Assembly (NCBI GenBank): GCA_017430945.1
Contig: JAFRMB010000128.1
Coordinates: forward strand, 1-8,098
Direction of reading: 5' to 3'
DNA: 8,098 nucleotides
DNA from: Clostridia bacterium
GTDB taxonomy: Bacteria > Bacillota_A > Clostridia > Christensenellales > Aristaeellaceae
In this document: positions 1 to 7,300 of the stretch, one piece after another
Position numbering within the stretch: position 1 is the first letter of the stretch
Layout of the letters: every line of letters starts with the position of its first letter
The notes under the pieces: model-generated
What the model saw: only the letters and a program-made list of their open reading frames with translations
Databases searched by the model: none
What the model was told of the DNA's origin: nothing
Made by a program: the position numbers and the translations under genes

Positions 1-1
1 C

Positions 2-289
2 GATGTCCTGGCCCGCACGATGTTCATCGGCGGCACGGGCCAGGCCACCTGCTCGCTGCCCGCGGGCACCTACGTCATCAAGGACGGGGTGGGCCGGCAC
101 TGGTACGGCGAGGAGGAGGCGTTCGGCGATCGGCCCGAGGGCCAGTATGAGATCATGACGTTCGAGGACGGATCTCAGCAGGTAGAGCTCAAGAAGAACT
201 ACCGCACGACCATCACCGTGAACGTCAAGGAGAACGATCCCACCGCCGAGGGCGTGGGATCCGACTGGGAGAGCTGGGACGACTTCTGA
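2..289 (+). CDS. C-terminal fragment of an unrecognised beta-rich, probably extracytoplasmic protein (5' end outside window)
   Basis: The frame is open from the first complete codon at position 2 and stops at TGA 287-289, leaving 95 residues of a longer protein. A methionine at 20 has no convincing Shine-Dalgarno site, and the frame continues upstream of it (D-V-L-A-R-T), so I treat the gene as truncated by the window edge. The fragment alternates short hydrophobic strands with Gly/Asp turns, for example GTYVIKDGVG, then HWYGEEEAFG, then a Thr/Val-rich strand pair (YRTTITVNV). It ends in an acidic, aromatic tail (SDWESWDDF). There are no membrane helices and only one cysteine. This looks like a terminal beta-sandwich module of a surface or periplasmic-type protein, but I do not recognise the family and assign no function. 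The next gene starts 132 nt downstream on the same strand. Confidence 0.7.
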   Translation, partial: DVLARTMFIGGTGQATCSLPAGTYVIKDGVGRHWYGEEEAFGDRPEGQYEIMTFEDGSQQVELKKNYRTTITVNVKENDPTAEGVGSDWESWDDF

Positions 290-306
290 TCCCCCTGTCC
301 GGACGT

Positions 307-327
307 CCGGGCCTTTCCCGGCGTTTT
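307..327 (+). terminator. Weak intrinsic terminator-like hairpin after the first gene
   Basis: A 5-bp all-GC stem (CCGGG 307-311 with CCCGG 317-321) encloses a 5-nt loop and is followed by CG and TTTT (324-327). It lies 18 nt past the stop codon. A 12-bp perfect palindrome, CCGGACGTCCGG at 299-310, overlaps the left arm and could compete with it. The stem is short and the T-run is only four bases, so termination here is plausible but not strong. Confidence 0.4.
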
Positions 328-407
328 CGCATCTCCCCGAGGCTCGGTGTGCGATCGCGAACCGACTGACTTTGGCGCGGGTCGAACACATTCTGACCAT
401 GACATAA

Positions 408-413
408 AGGAGG
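408..413 (+). promoter_or_regulatory. Shine-Dalgarno site AGGAGG that fixes the start at 422
   Basis: AGGAGG at 408-413, within AAAGGAGG, sits 8 nt before ATG 422. It selects this start over the in-frame ATG at 347, which has no ribosome binding site and would add 25 low-quality residues. Confidence 0.85.
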
Positions 414-421
414 AACGACGG

Positions 422-1102
422 ATGGCAAGCAAGACATTTGCCGGTGCGGTCGCGGAGCAGCTCTTCCAGTGGGAGTACACCTGTGAATTCTGCGGCAAGC
501 GCATCGAGAAGACCGGCAAGCTGACCGCCTCACACGGCTTTGGCCGCAACGTCAACACCCGGTGGAACGTGAACGCCGCATGGTCGCAGGAGATGATCGC
601 TCAAGCCGAGCGGAAGCTGGCAGAAATAAAGGCGCAAACAGAAAGCCTGTCGCAAAGCGGCCATTGGGCGCCTGCCGACGACGGTCGATGCCCGCATTGC
701 AGGAAATACCAGCACTGGTCGAAGGCGGCCAGGGAGGCGGTCGAGGCGGGATCGCCGAAGGAAAAGCAGGCCGGCAGACGGCGCTTTTCCCTTCGCGCCA
801 TAGGCGACATGCCCGCCTACTATCTCTTTGTGCTCTGCTTATGCATCGTGCTCTCGTGCCTGCTGATCTATCCGGCGATGGATATCTTTCAGGCAAAGCC
901 CGGCACGACTGCTGTCCTCCCGATCGCGATCGGGTGCCTGGTGATCGGCTTCGGGATCCCCATACTCATCGTCAAGCTGATCCACCGAAGCAAAAACCGC
1001 AGGAACGTCGAGATCCGCAGATCGCTGGACGGCGCACAGGAGACCATGCCGCGCTTTCTCTCCTGGGGCTTCCATCAGAGCTATGTGCAGGGTGTGAACT
1101 GA
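422..1102 (+). CDS. Two-CxxC (zinc-ribbon-like) membrane-hairpin protein of unknown function
   Basis: The 226-residue protein has three visible parts. The N-terminal half carries two cysteine pairs, CEFC at residues 21-24 and CPHC at 90-93. They flank a polar, probably helical insert (about 52-78) and could form a split zinc-binding knuckle. A strongly basic stretch follows (about 112-126, including GRRR). Two hydrophobic segments come next, at about 132-152 and 163-187, joined by a short loop. The C-terminus is basic (H-R-S-K-N-R-R) and polar. Basic residues before the first helix and after the second suggest both ends are cytoplasmic, with a membrane hairpin between them. No catalytic motif is visible. 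Anchoring of a cytoplasmic metal-binding domain is an inference from topology only. The start is set by AGGAGG at 408-413. No good promoter is visible in the 132-nt gap, so read-through from the upstream gene is possible. The gene converges on the kinase gene. Confidence 0.8.
   Translation: MASKTFAGAVAEQLFQWEYTCEFCGKRIEKTGKLTASHGFGRNVNTRWNVNAAWSQEMIAQAERKLAEIKAQTESLSQSGHWAPADDGRCPHCRKYQHWSKAAREAVEAGSPKEKQAGRRRFSLRAIGDMPAYYLFVLCLCIVLSCLLIYPAMDIFQAKPGTTAVLPIAIGCLVIGFGIPILIVKLIHRSKNRRNVEIRRSLDGAQETMPRFLSWGFHQSYVQGVN
919..934. repeat. 16-bp perfect palindrome inside the CxxC membrane protein gene
   Basis: CCCGATCGCGATCGGG reads identically on both strands and contains CGATCG and ATCGCGAT cores. 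It encodes P-I-A-I-G in the second membrane helix, so the coding sequence alone may explain it. A shorter relative, GCGATCGC, occurs at 351-358 in the upstream leader. It may be a methylation or binding motif, or chance in GC-rich DNA. Confidence 0.5.
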
Positions 1103-1137
1103 TAAAACGATGCCGCGCATCCATGGCGCGGCATCGT
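1103..1137 (-). terminator. Intrinsic terminator between convergent genes, oriented for the kinase gene
   Basis: A perfect 12-bp inverted repeat (ACGATGCCGCGC 1107-1118; GCGCGGCATCGT 1126-1137) encloses a 7-nt loop. AAAA at 1104-1107 becomes TTTT immediately after the hairpin when read on the minus strand, which fits a rho-independent terminator about 100 nt past the kinase stop codon. On the plus strand the hairpin begins 5 nt after the stop of the CxxC gene, but no T-run follows it. It may stop both convergent transcripts, more efficiently the minus one. Confidence 0.75.
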
Positions 1138-1154
1138 CGTATGATCTCTCGCTG

Positions 1155-1176
1155 AAAGCTCCTATAAAGCTCCTAT
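1155..1176. repeat. Tandem duplication of an 11-bp unit
   Basis: AAAGCTCCTAT occurs twice back to back (1155-1165 and 1166-1176) in the 136-nt space between the convergent stop codons. No spacer separates the copies. It looks like a small local duplication. No function is apparent and no other copy was seen in the window. Confidence 0.6.
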
Positions 1177-1238
1177 GTGGAAGGAAACCGGAAACATCAT
1201 CGTTGTCTGGACAAGGAACGGGAAACATCCATGGCCGA

Positions 1239-4064
1239 TCACTTCTTCCCCTCCGCCTGCATGAGCACCGCCGTCAACGTCTGAATCAGCTGTCCGACAT
1301 CGATCGGCTTGGCGATGTGCGCCTGCATGCCCGCGTCCATCGCGGCGCGTTCGTCTTCCTTGAAGGCATTCGCCGTCATGGCCAGGATCGGTATATCCGC
1401 AAGGGCCCTGTCCTTCAGCGCCCGGATGGCCCGCGTCGCCTCGTATCCGTCCATCACCGGCATCTGGATGTCCATGAGGATGGCGCTGTAGTAACCAGGC
1501 TCGGAGGCAGAGACCATATCCAGCGCGATCCTGCCGTTTTCCGCGGTCTCCACGACGAATCCGGCCTGCGTGAGGATCATGTTGGCGATCTCCATGTTGA
1601 TCATGTTGTCTTCGACCAGCAAAAGCCGCCTGCCGGAGAAGTCGATCCCCTTCCCGTCGTCCTTCCCGCTCTGGCCGTCTTTCATCTCCTGCTGATCGTT
1701 CGCCACATCCTTCTCTTCGGCGAGCTTCAGCTTCAGCCGGATGATGATGGTCGTGCCGGTCCCCGGCGCCGTTATCACTTCGATGGTCCCGCCCATCAGG
1801 TCGACGATGCTCTTGGTGATCGTCATGCCGAGCCCGGTCCCTTCCACGCCGCTGACCGTCGATGTGCGCTCCCGTTCAAAGGCGGTGAACATTTTATCGG
1901 CGAATTCCCTGGACATGCCGATCCCGCTGTCCTGCACCCGGATCTCATAGGAGCCGTAGCCGCTCTCCCCGCTGCCGGTCTCTGAAAGCGTCGCGATGAT
2001 CGTCCCGCCCTCCGGGGTAAACTTGTACGCGTTGCTCAGGATATTCAGCAGCACGCGATTCAGGTTTTTCCTGTCGCACCACACATAGCGGTCCTGTATC
2101 TGGCCCGTATGGACCTGGAAATCCATGCCCTTTTGGTCCATCTGTTCCGAAAACAGGTCGCGAATGCCGTCAAATACCGCCCGGAGGTCGACCGGCACGA
2201 ATTCCAGCTCGATCGTGCCGCTCTCGATGCGGCTCATTTCAAGGATGTCGTTGATCAGCGAAAGCAGGTGCTGGCTGGAGCGCCGGATCTTGTCGAGGTA
2301 TTCGTGGATCCGTCCGGCGTCTTCCTCCTTTCGGGCCAGATCCGTATAGCCGATGATGGCATTCATCGGGGTGCGGATGTCGTGCGACATGTTGAACAGG
2401 AACTGGCTCTTTGCCAGGCTGCTCTCCACCGCATGGATCTTCTCGCGCTCCACCGCTTCATGCTTCTCCCGAACGACATTCTGGACATACAGCATGACGG
2501 CGAGGCCGACGAATATGATCACCATCAGGATGATGCCGCCCCAGACGAGCGCCTGCTTCATCTGCTCGGCATCCTCCCCGGCGTAGAGCAGCTTTGCCAG
2601 CCACATCAGCGCGGAATAGACCAGCAGGGCAAACAGCGCGACGCCGGAGGTGGACATCCCGCTGTACTCGGTGAGCGTGCTCTTGACGACCGTCCGCCAA
2701 TAGAATACGAATCCGAGCAGACACCACAGCGACAGAAGCAGGAAGGCTTCGCTGCCCATCGCTTCCATGGCCGCCAGCCGCGGGATGATCTGCACGATGA
2801 GGAGTATCACAGATATGATCGCGCCGATCATCCCGGTCACGGTCGCCTTCCGATCTCCCTCTGCCCGGGCGATCCTGTACGCCGCCGCCGAAGAGTAGCC
2901 GAACCCGACGATCGCGCCGAAAGACGTCAGATCGACGAACCAGACCAGCGTGTTCCTGCCGAGCAGAGAGAGCAGTATGGACAGGAGCATGATGAACACG
3001 ATGCTGTAGGTGGTTTTGGAAAACTTCTCAGACAGGATGCGATCTTCCGCCATGGTGGACAGCACGCGCGTCGCCGCGCGGTAACCGCCGATGATGCCGG
3101 TAAGTATGGCGGCGACTGCCGTGGCCGTCATGATGACGAGGCCGACAGGACCCATGATGGATCTGGCGACATAGAACGTCGGCACGGACACCAGCCCCAC
3201 CGATCTGTCCAGCTCCCCGATATACGCCTGCCAGGTCGGGAAGCCATCCGGCACAGAGGCGACGCTGATGAGCGTCATCGATATATAGGCGAACGTCGCC
3301 GCAAGTATGGAGATGACGATGACGATCCCCGTCCGCTTGATCGGGAATCGAAAGTGCGCCGTGTCGAACGCCGTGACCTCGAAGCCCACGAATGCCCACG
3401 GCGCCATGATGACCAGGCTGAACACAGCGTATCCCCTGTTCAGCCCCCGGATGCCGAAGGAGCGCAGCGCGCCGCTTCCGATGGCGTGCGGCAGACAGAA
3501 TATGGTGGTGATGACGATCCCGATGAACAGGATGATCGCCAGGATCGTATGCAGGCGCTGCAGCATCGGCTTGGCCCACACGAACAGGACCCCCACGGAC
3601 GCCAGCACCAGCACGGAAACCAGCGTCTCACCCAGGTATATGGTATTGCCCGCAACGGTATAGTGAAAGCCGCTTTGCGCGACGTCGGCGAACAGCGTCC
3701 GCACGATGAAAAACAGCGCCGTGCCGTTCAAAAACACGATGGTCAGGTACGACAGACATAAAAACCATGAACTCAGGAACGCGTGGTCCCGGCCAAACGC
3801 CTCCTTGGTATAGGTATATACGCCGCCCGTCATGGCAGAGCGCCCCATCAGGTAAGAAAAGTTACTTCCGATGATCAGCATGATCACCATGCCCAACAGC
3901 ATGGAGATCGCGGTCCCGGCTGGACCGGCGACGGGCAGGAACGTCGTTCCCGGCATGGCGAACACGCCCCAGCCGACCATGCAGCCGAAGGCCATCGCCC
4001 ATACATCCACGGTGGACAGGTATCGATCCAGCGGTTTTACCGCTCCCTTGCTCCGGTTTTCCAT
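1239..4064 (-). CDS. APC-family permease fused to a hybrid histidine kinase with receiver domain (putative transceptor)
   Basis: This 941-residue protein joins transport and signalling modules. Residues about 15-460 resemble an APC-superfamily amino acid permease with about 12 helices. Helix 1 carries GWGVFAMPG (31-39) and helix 6 carries PWAFVGFE (222-229), both typical of the family. Two more helices (about 471-495 and 505-528) lead into a charged linker or coiled coil (531-552). The kinase core follows: H-box FNMSHDIRTP with phospho-acceptor His561, N-box NILSNAYKF (674-682), G1 DSGIGM (712-717) and G2 GTGLGM (742-747). After an acidic/basic linker comes a receiver domain (about 812-935) with acidic pocket E818/D819, phospho-acceptor Asp865 (MDIQMP), Thr897 and Lys919. 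By family knowledge it should autophosphorylate at His and pass phosphate to Asp. Ligand sensing by the permease part is inference. There is no HPt or output domain. Whether the permease still transports is unknown, as is its substrate. The start at 4064 is set by AAGGAG at 4078-4073; an upstream ATG at 4277 lacks support. Confidence 0.93.
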   Translation of the reverse strand: MENRSKGAVKPLDRYLSTVDVWAMAFGCMVGWGVFAMPGTTFLPVAGPAGTAISMLLGMVIMLIIGSNFSYLMGRSAMTGGVYTYTKEAFGRDHAFLSSWFLCLSYLTIVFLNGTALFFIVRTLFADVAQSGFHYTVAGNTIYLGETLVSVLVLASVGVLFVWAKPMLQRLHTILAIILFIGIVITTIFCLPHAIGSGALRSFGIRGLNRGYAVFSLVIMAPWAFVGFEVTAFDTAHFRFPIKRTGIVIVISILAATFAYISMTLISVASVPDGFPTWQAYIGELDRSVGLVSVPTFYVARSIMGPVGLVIMTATAVAAILTGIIGGYRAATRVLSTMAEDRILSEKFSKTTYSIVFIMLLSILLSLLGRNTLVWFVDLTSFGAIVGFGYSSAAAYRIARAEGDRKATVTGMIGAIISVILLIVQIIPRLAAMEAMGSEAFLLLSLWCLLGFVFYWRTVVKSTLTEYSGMSTSGVALFALLVYSALMWLAKLLYAGEDAEQMKQALVWGGIILMVIIFVGLAVMLYVQNVVREKHEAVEREKIHAVESSLAKSQFLFNMSHDIRTPMNAIIGYTDLARKEEDAGRIHEYLDKIRRSSQHLLSLINDILEMSRIESGTIELEFVPVDLRAVFDGIRDLFSEQMDQKGMDFQVHTGQIQDRYVWCDRKNLNRVLLNILSNAYKFTPEGGTIIATLSETGSGESGYGSYEIRVQDSGIGMSREFADKMFTAFERERTSTVSGVEGTGLGMTITKSIVDLMGGTIEVITAPGTGTTIIIRLKLKLAEEKDVANDQQEMKDGQSGKDDGKGIDFSGRRLLLVEDNMINMEIANMILTQAGFVVETAENGRIALDMVSASEPGYYSAILMDIQMPVMDGYEATRAIRALKDRALADIPILAMTANAFKEDERAAMDAGMQAHIAKPIDVGQLIQTLTAVLMQAEGKK

Positions 4065-4072
4065 GTCCCGTG

Positions 4073-4078
4073 CTCCTT
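4073..4078 (-). promoter_or_regulatory. Shine-Dalgarno site AAGGAG that fixes the kinase start at 4064
   Basis: Read on the minus strand, AGAAGGAGCA lies directly upstream, with AAGGAG ending 8 nt before ATG 4064-4062. This start places the protein just before the first permease helix. The longest frame would begin at 4277 and add 71 residues with no membrane or domain character, reading through the promoter at 4173-4204. Confidence 0.85.
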
Positions 4079-4172
4079 CTGATCCGACCGGTTCCATACT
4101 CAGGGATCGAACGGGCCTTGCAAGCGGGCCGAATAGACCCTGCCGGCCTGTCGCTCCCCAGTGATGCACAAT

Positions 4173-4204
4173 ATTATAATAGCACAACGCACCGACGAAT
4201 TCCA
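4173..4204 (-). promoter_or_regulatory. Extended -10 sigma-A-type promoter for the permease-kinase gene
   Basis: On the minus strand, TGC (4184-4182) directly precedes TATTAT (4181-4176), an extended -10 element. An overlapping perfect TATAAT lies at 4178-4173. A weak -35 candidate, TGGAAT (4204-4199), sits 17 nt upstream of TATTAT and matches TTGACA at three of six positions; the extended -10 may compensate. This is a distinct AT-rich patch in GC-rich surroundings. Transcription from here would give a leader of roughly 100 nt before the ATG. Confidence 0.65.
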
Positions 4205-4344
4205 GTGCCGAAGCAGATTCTTTTTCAATTGACCGCCGATCGGGTGCCCGCGTTCGATCCATGATCGCATCGCGCATTTTCGTCCGGCCTGCCGGAACCC
4301 CGAAGGTCTGTGATCCGTCAAAAGAGTTGACTCATCATGTGTAC

Positions 4345-4350
4345 AGGAGG
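4345..4350 (+). promoter_or_regulatory. Shine-Dalgarno site AGGAGG for the large secreted protein
   Basis: AGGAGG at 4345-4350 is 8 nt before ATG 4359, which begins a clear signal peptide. A nearer ATG at 4352 is only 1 nt from the site and in another frame, so 4359 is the start. Confidence 0.88.
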
Positions 4351-4358
4351 CATGGATC

Positions 4359-7300
4359 ATGAAGAAGCTGGCGGCCGCGATGCTTGCGGCCATACTCTGC
4401 CTGGTGCTTTCGTGGGCGCTGGCCGAATCCTCGCCGGTCGTGCGCAGCGGCGTGCTGTCCGCTTACACAGACGGCGAGGGCCACATACGGCTGCCCGGGC
4501 ACGACCGGCCCGTCAACCGTGCGGCGGCGGATCGCCTCATCTCCATCGACGCCTATCGCCTGTTGTTCACTTCTCCGGGCGCGGACGGCGCCAGCGACCT
4601 CTATATGATCGATCTCGGCAGCTTTGAAGAGCGCCTGCTGGCTGAGGGCGTGCACACGGCGTGCATGGCCGACGAGTCCGTGCTGTACTATGTGACCGAA
4701 GAGGATCGCAGCATGCTCTGGCGCATGACGCTGCCGGACGGGGAAGCCGAGCTGGCCTACGCCACCTTCGAACCCATCGACCGGCTGTATCGATCCGCCG
4801 AGGGGCTCGTATTTGAGCTGGTGGACCAGGCGGGCGACATGGTGTACGTCAGCCAGACCGACCGCTTCGAAAACTACATGGGCACGCTGCCCGTCAAGGG
4901 GCTGCTGACTGAAGACAGCGAGCTTTATCTTTCCAGGAGCGGCGACCTCTTCATCAAGAGCATCGCGAGCGTTGCCGCAGATCACATCGACTCAGACGTT
5001 CTGTCCTTTTGCATGCTCGACGGCAGGGTCTACTACCTGTGTCACGCTTCCAGCGCCGTGCGTCTTAAGGTCTATGATCCAAATGACATGAGCTGGCGCG
5101 TGGTGCTGACGCTGGACGGTACTTTGGAAAACCAGCTGGCCGCGACCGAGAGCGCGCTGTTCATGCTGGACACGAGCGGGCAGGTCTATCGCCTGCACGA
5201 GCCGAGCGGTACGCTGGCGCCGTTTCGTAGCTTTGCGGATCTGGACCGCTACGATCTGCCCGAAGGCTTCGATGTGTCCAGACTGCGCATCGAGGGCATG
5301 AGCGGCCAGCTGAACGTATACGCGGAACTCACCGAGCGCGCCGCGACACCCGATTTCAGCTTCATCGAATTCACTTCCACATCCGACAGTCTGGAGCCGA
5401 CGCTCCGTTTGCTGGAAGGCATCCCCATCGACGGCGAGGCCGCCGCATGGGAAAGCCTGAAGCCTGCGCCGCAGTATGCCACGCTCATGTGGGGCAGCCG
5501 AGGGGACGCTGTGCGCGCCATCCAGCAGCCCCTTTACGATCTGGGCTATTACGATTACTATGTTGACGGCATCTTCGGCCCGCGCACCCACCGCGCCGTT
5601 CAGCTCCTGCAGGACGATCTGGGCCGCGTGCCCAACGGCGTCGCTGACCCGGACCTCCAGCGCATCATCCTCCAGGGCGGGCTTTCGCAGTATGACCCCT
5701 ACCGCGCGCTCAAGCGCGGGAGCCGCGGTCTGCGCGTTCAGGCGATGCAGGAGCGGCTGCGCGACCTGGGCTATCTCGCAGATCATGCCGACGGCATATT
5801 CGGCGCCAATACCCAGCGGGCCATACAGCTCTTCCAATCGGAAAACGGCCTTCAGACGTCAGACAGCGCCACGCGTGAGACGCTCAGGTGCTTATTCTCG
5901 TCAAGAGCGCGGTCCTGCACGCGGCTCATCGACCTGTACCCAGGCAATACCGGTTACCGTGTGCGCCAGCTGAACAATCGCCTGCGGGATCTGTACTATC
6001 TGGAGGCCGATGCCGGTAGCACCTACACCCCTGAGACCGCCGAAGCCGTGCGCCGCTTCCAGTCGCAGATGGGCTTCACGCAGAACGGATGTGCCTCCGT
6101 GCCCGTGCTGCGCGCGCTCTATGCGTCCGGCGCGCCTGAAGCATCAGGCTACATCCTGTTGCGCAGAGGCGACCGCAACGACCGCGTGTTGGCCATGCAG
6201 ATGCGCCTCAAGCAGCTGGGTTACTACAGCGGCGCGCTGGACGGCTACTTCGGCCGCGTCACCGAAAAGGCCGTTGCGCTGTTCCAGAAGAAGGTCGGTC
6301 TCGATCCGAGCGGCATCGCCACCGTGCGCACGCAGGAGCTGCTGTTCGCTGCCGACGCACCCATTTACGTGAAACCGACGGTCATCGGCAAGCCCGTCAT
6401 CACCGTGGACAGCTACCACCACCGCGAGAACGGCATCTACTGCATCTCCGACGACAGCACGCTGACCGGCTACGTCACGTTCACATGGAGCGCCGAGGGC
6501 GAGGTGAAGTCGTACAATGTCACGATCACCGATCCGAATGGCGCGGAAGTGCTCGATCAGGACACCCTGCTCACCCGCACCGGCGTTTCACTGTCGACGC
6601 TTAAGATCGACCGCACCTACGAGCTGACCATCACAGCCTACCCGGAGGACGGCAATAAAAAGCATGTCACCCGTGCCTCCGTCAGCTTCCGGCACATCGA
6701 ACAGCAGCCCGATCCTGGCCCGGCCGAGGTCGGCGAGCCGGAGATCGAGCTGGACAAGACCGTCCGAAGGCAGAACAGCGTGTGCTACATGCAGCCCGGC
6801 TACATCACCTTCCACTGGTCCGCCTCGGGCGATGTCGACAGCTACTACATCGACATCCAGAACGCCGCCGGAGCGACACAGCTCAGCGTGCGCACATCTG
6901 ACACCCGCGCCAGTTTGCGCACCGAGAACCTGAAAGTCGGCGAGGTCTACACGATCCACGTGTTCGCCATCCCGGCCCGCGGCACACTTGACGATGCGAG
7001 GCACAGCTTCCAGCGCTTTGCCCTGGAGGACGTCTCCCTGCCCACGCCCACGCCGACGCCCAAGCCCTCTCCGACGCCGACGCCGGACGTCACATTCACC
7101 CCCGAACCCTCCTCGACCGCCCCTGCCGATGCGGACCAGGCATCCTCTCAGGACGACGGATCCGACGATGCCGGATCCCAGTCGGACGGCGATCACGATG
7201 GCAATGATATCGCCGGCACCGTGCCCGACATTCCCGCTCCCGGCGGCGATGCCGGGACGGATGACGACGGCGATGCGCAGCAAGTTCCACCGGCCATGCT

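Noticed and set aside
347..421. Earlier in-frame start at 347 for the CxxC membrane protein
   Set aside because: There is no ribosome binding site before 347, whereas AGGAGG is ideally placed before ATG 422.
2109..3761. 550-residue plus-strand open frame antisense to the permease-kinase gene
   Set aside because: Its composition is dominated by Arg, Asp, His and Gln with no domain pattern, as expected from the complement of a GC-rich membrane-protein gene. It has no ribosome binding site, and the minus strand carries unmistakable permease and kinase motifs.
4065..4165. Riboswitch or T-box in the kinase leader
   Set aside because: The roughly 100-nt leader shows only short GGCC-type pairings and no recognisable conserved core or terminator/antiterminator pair.
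4229..4258. Possible plus-strand promoter: TTGACC (4229-4234), 18-nt spacer, TTCGAT (4253-4258)
   Set aside because: The -35 is good (five of six) but the -10 matches only three of six consensus bases, so I could not support it as the start of the secreted-protein transcript.
4065..4277. Earlier in-frame start at 4277 for the permease-kinase
   Set aside because: It would translate through the extended -10 promoter and add 71 residues without domain character. ATG 4064 has a proper Shine-Dalgarno site.
4335..5837. Minus-strand open frames of 216 and 281 residues (4335-4985, 4992-5837)
   Set aside because: They lie opposite the signal peptide, propeller and PG-binding regions of the large secreted protein, show no motifs or start signals, and one would overlap the divergent promoter side.
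5476..6372. Plus-strand frames of 165 and 120 residues within the PG-binding region
   Set aside because: They are out of frame with the large secreted gene, whose frame is continuous and encodes recognisable PG-binding repeats. They are Ala/Ser/Arg/Pro-rich shadows, not evidence of a frameshift.
6588..7283. Minus-strand 231-residue Gly/Arg/Val-rich open frame
   Set aside because: It is the complement of the Fn3-like and Pro/Thr-Asp linker region; the low-complexity GRRRRG stretch mirrors the Thr-Pro linker codons.
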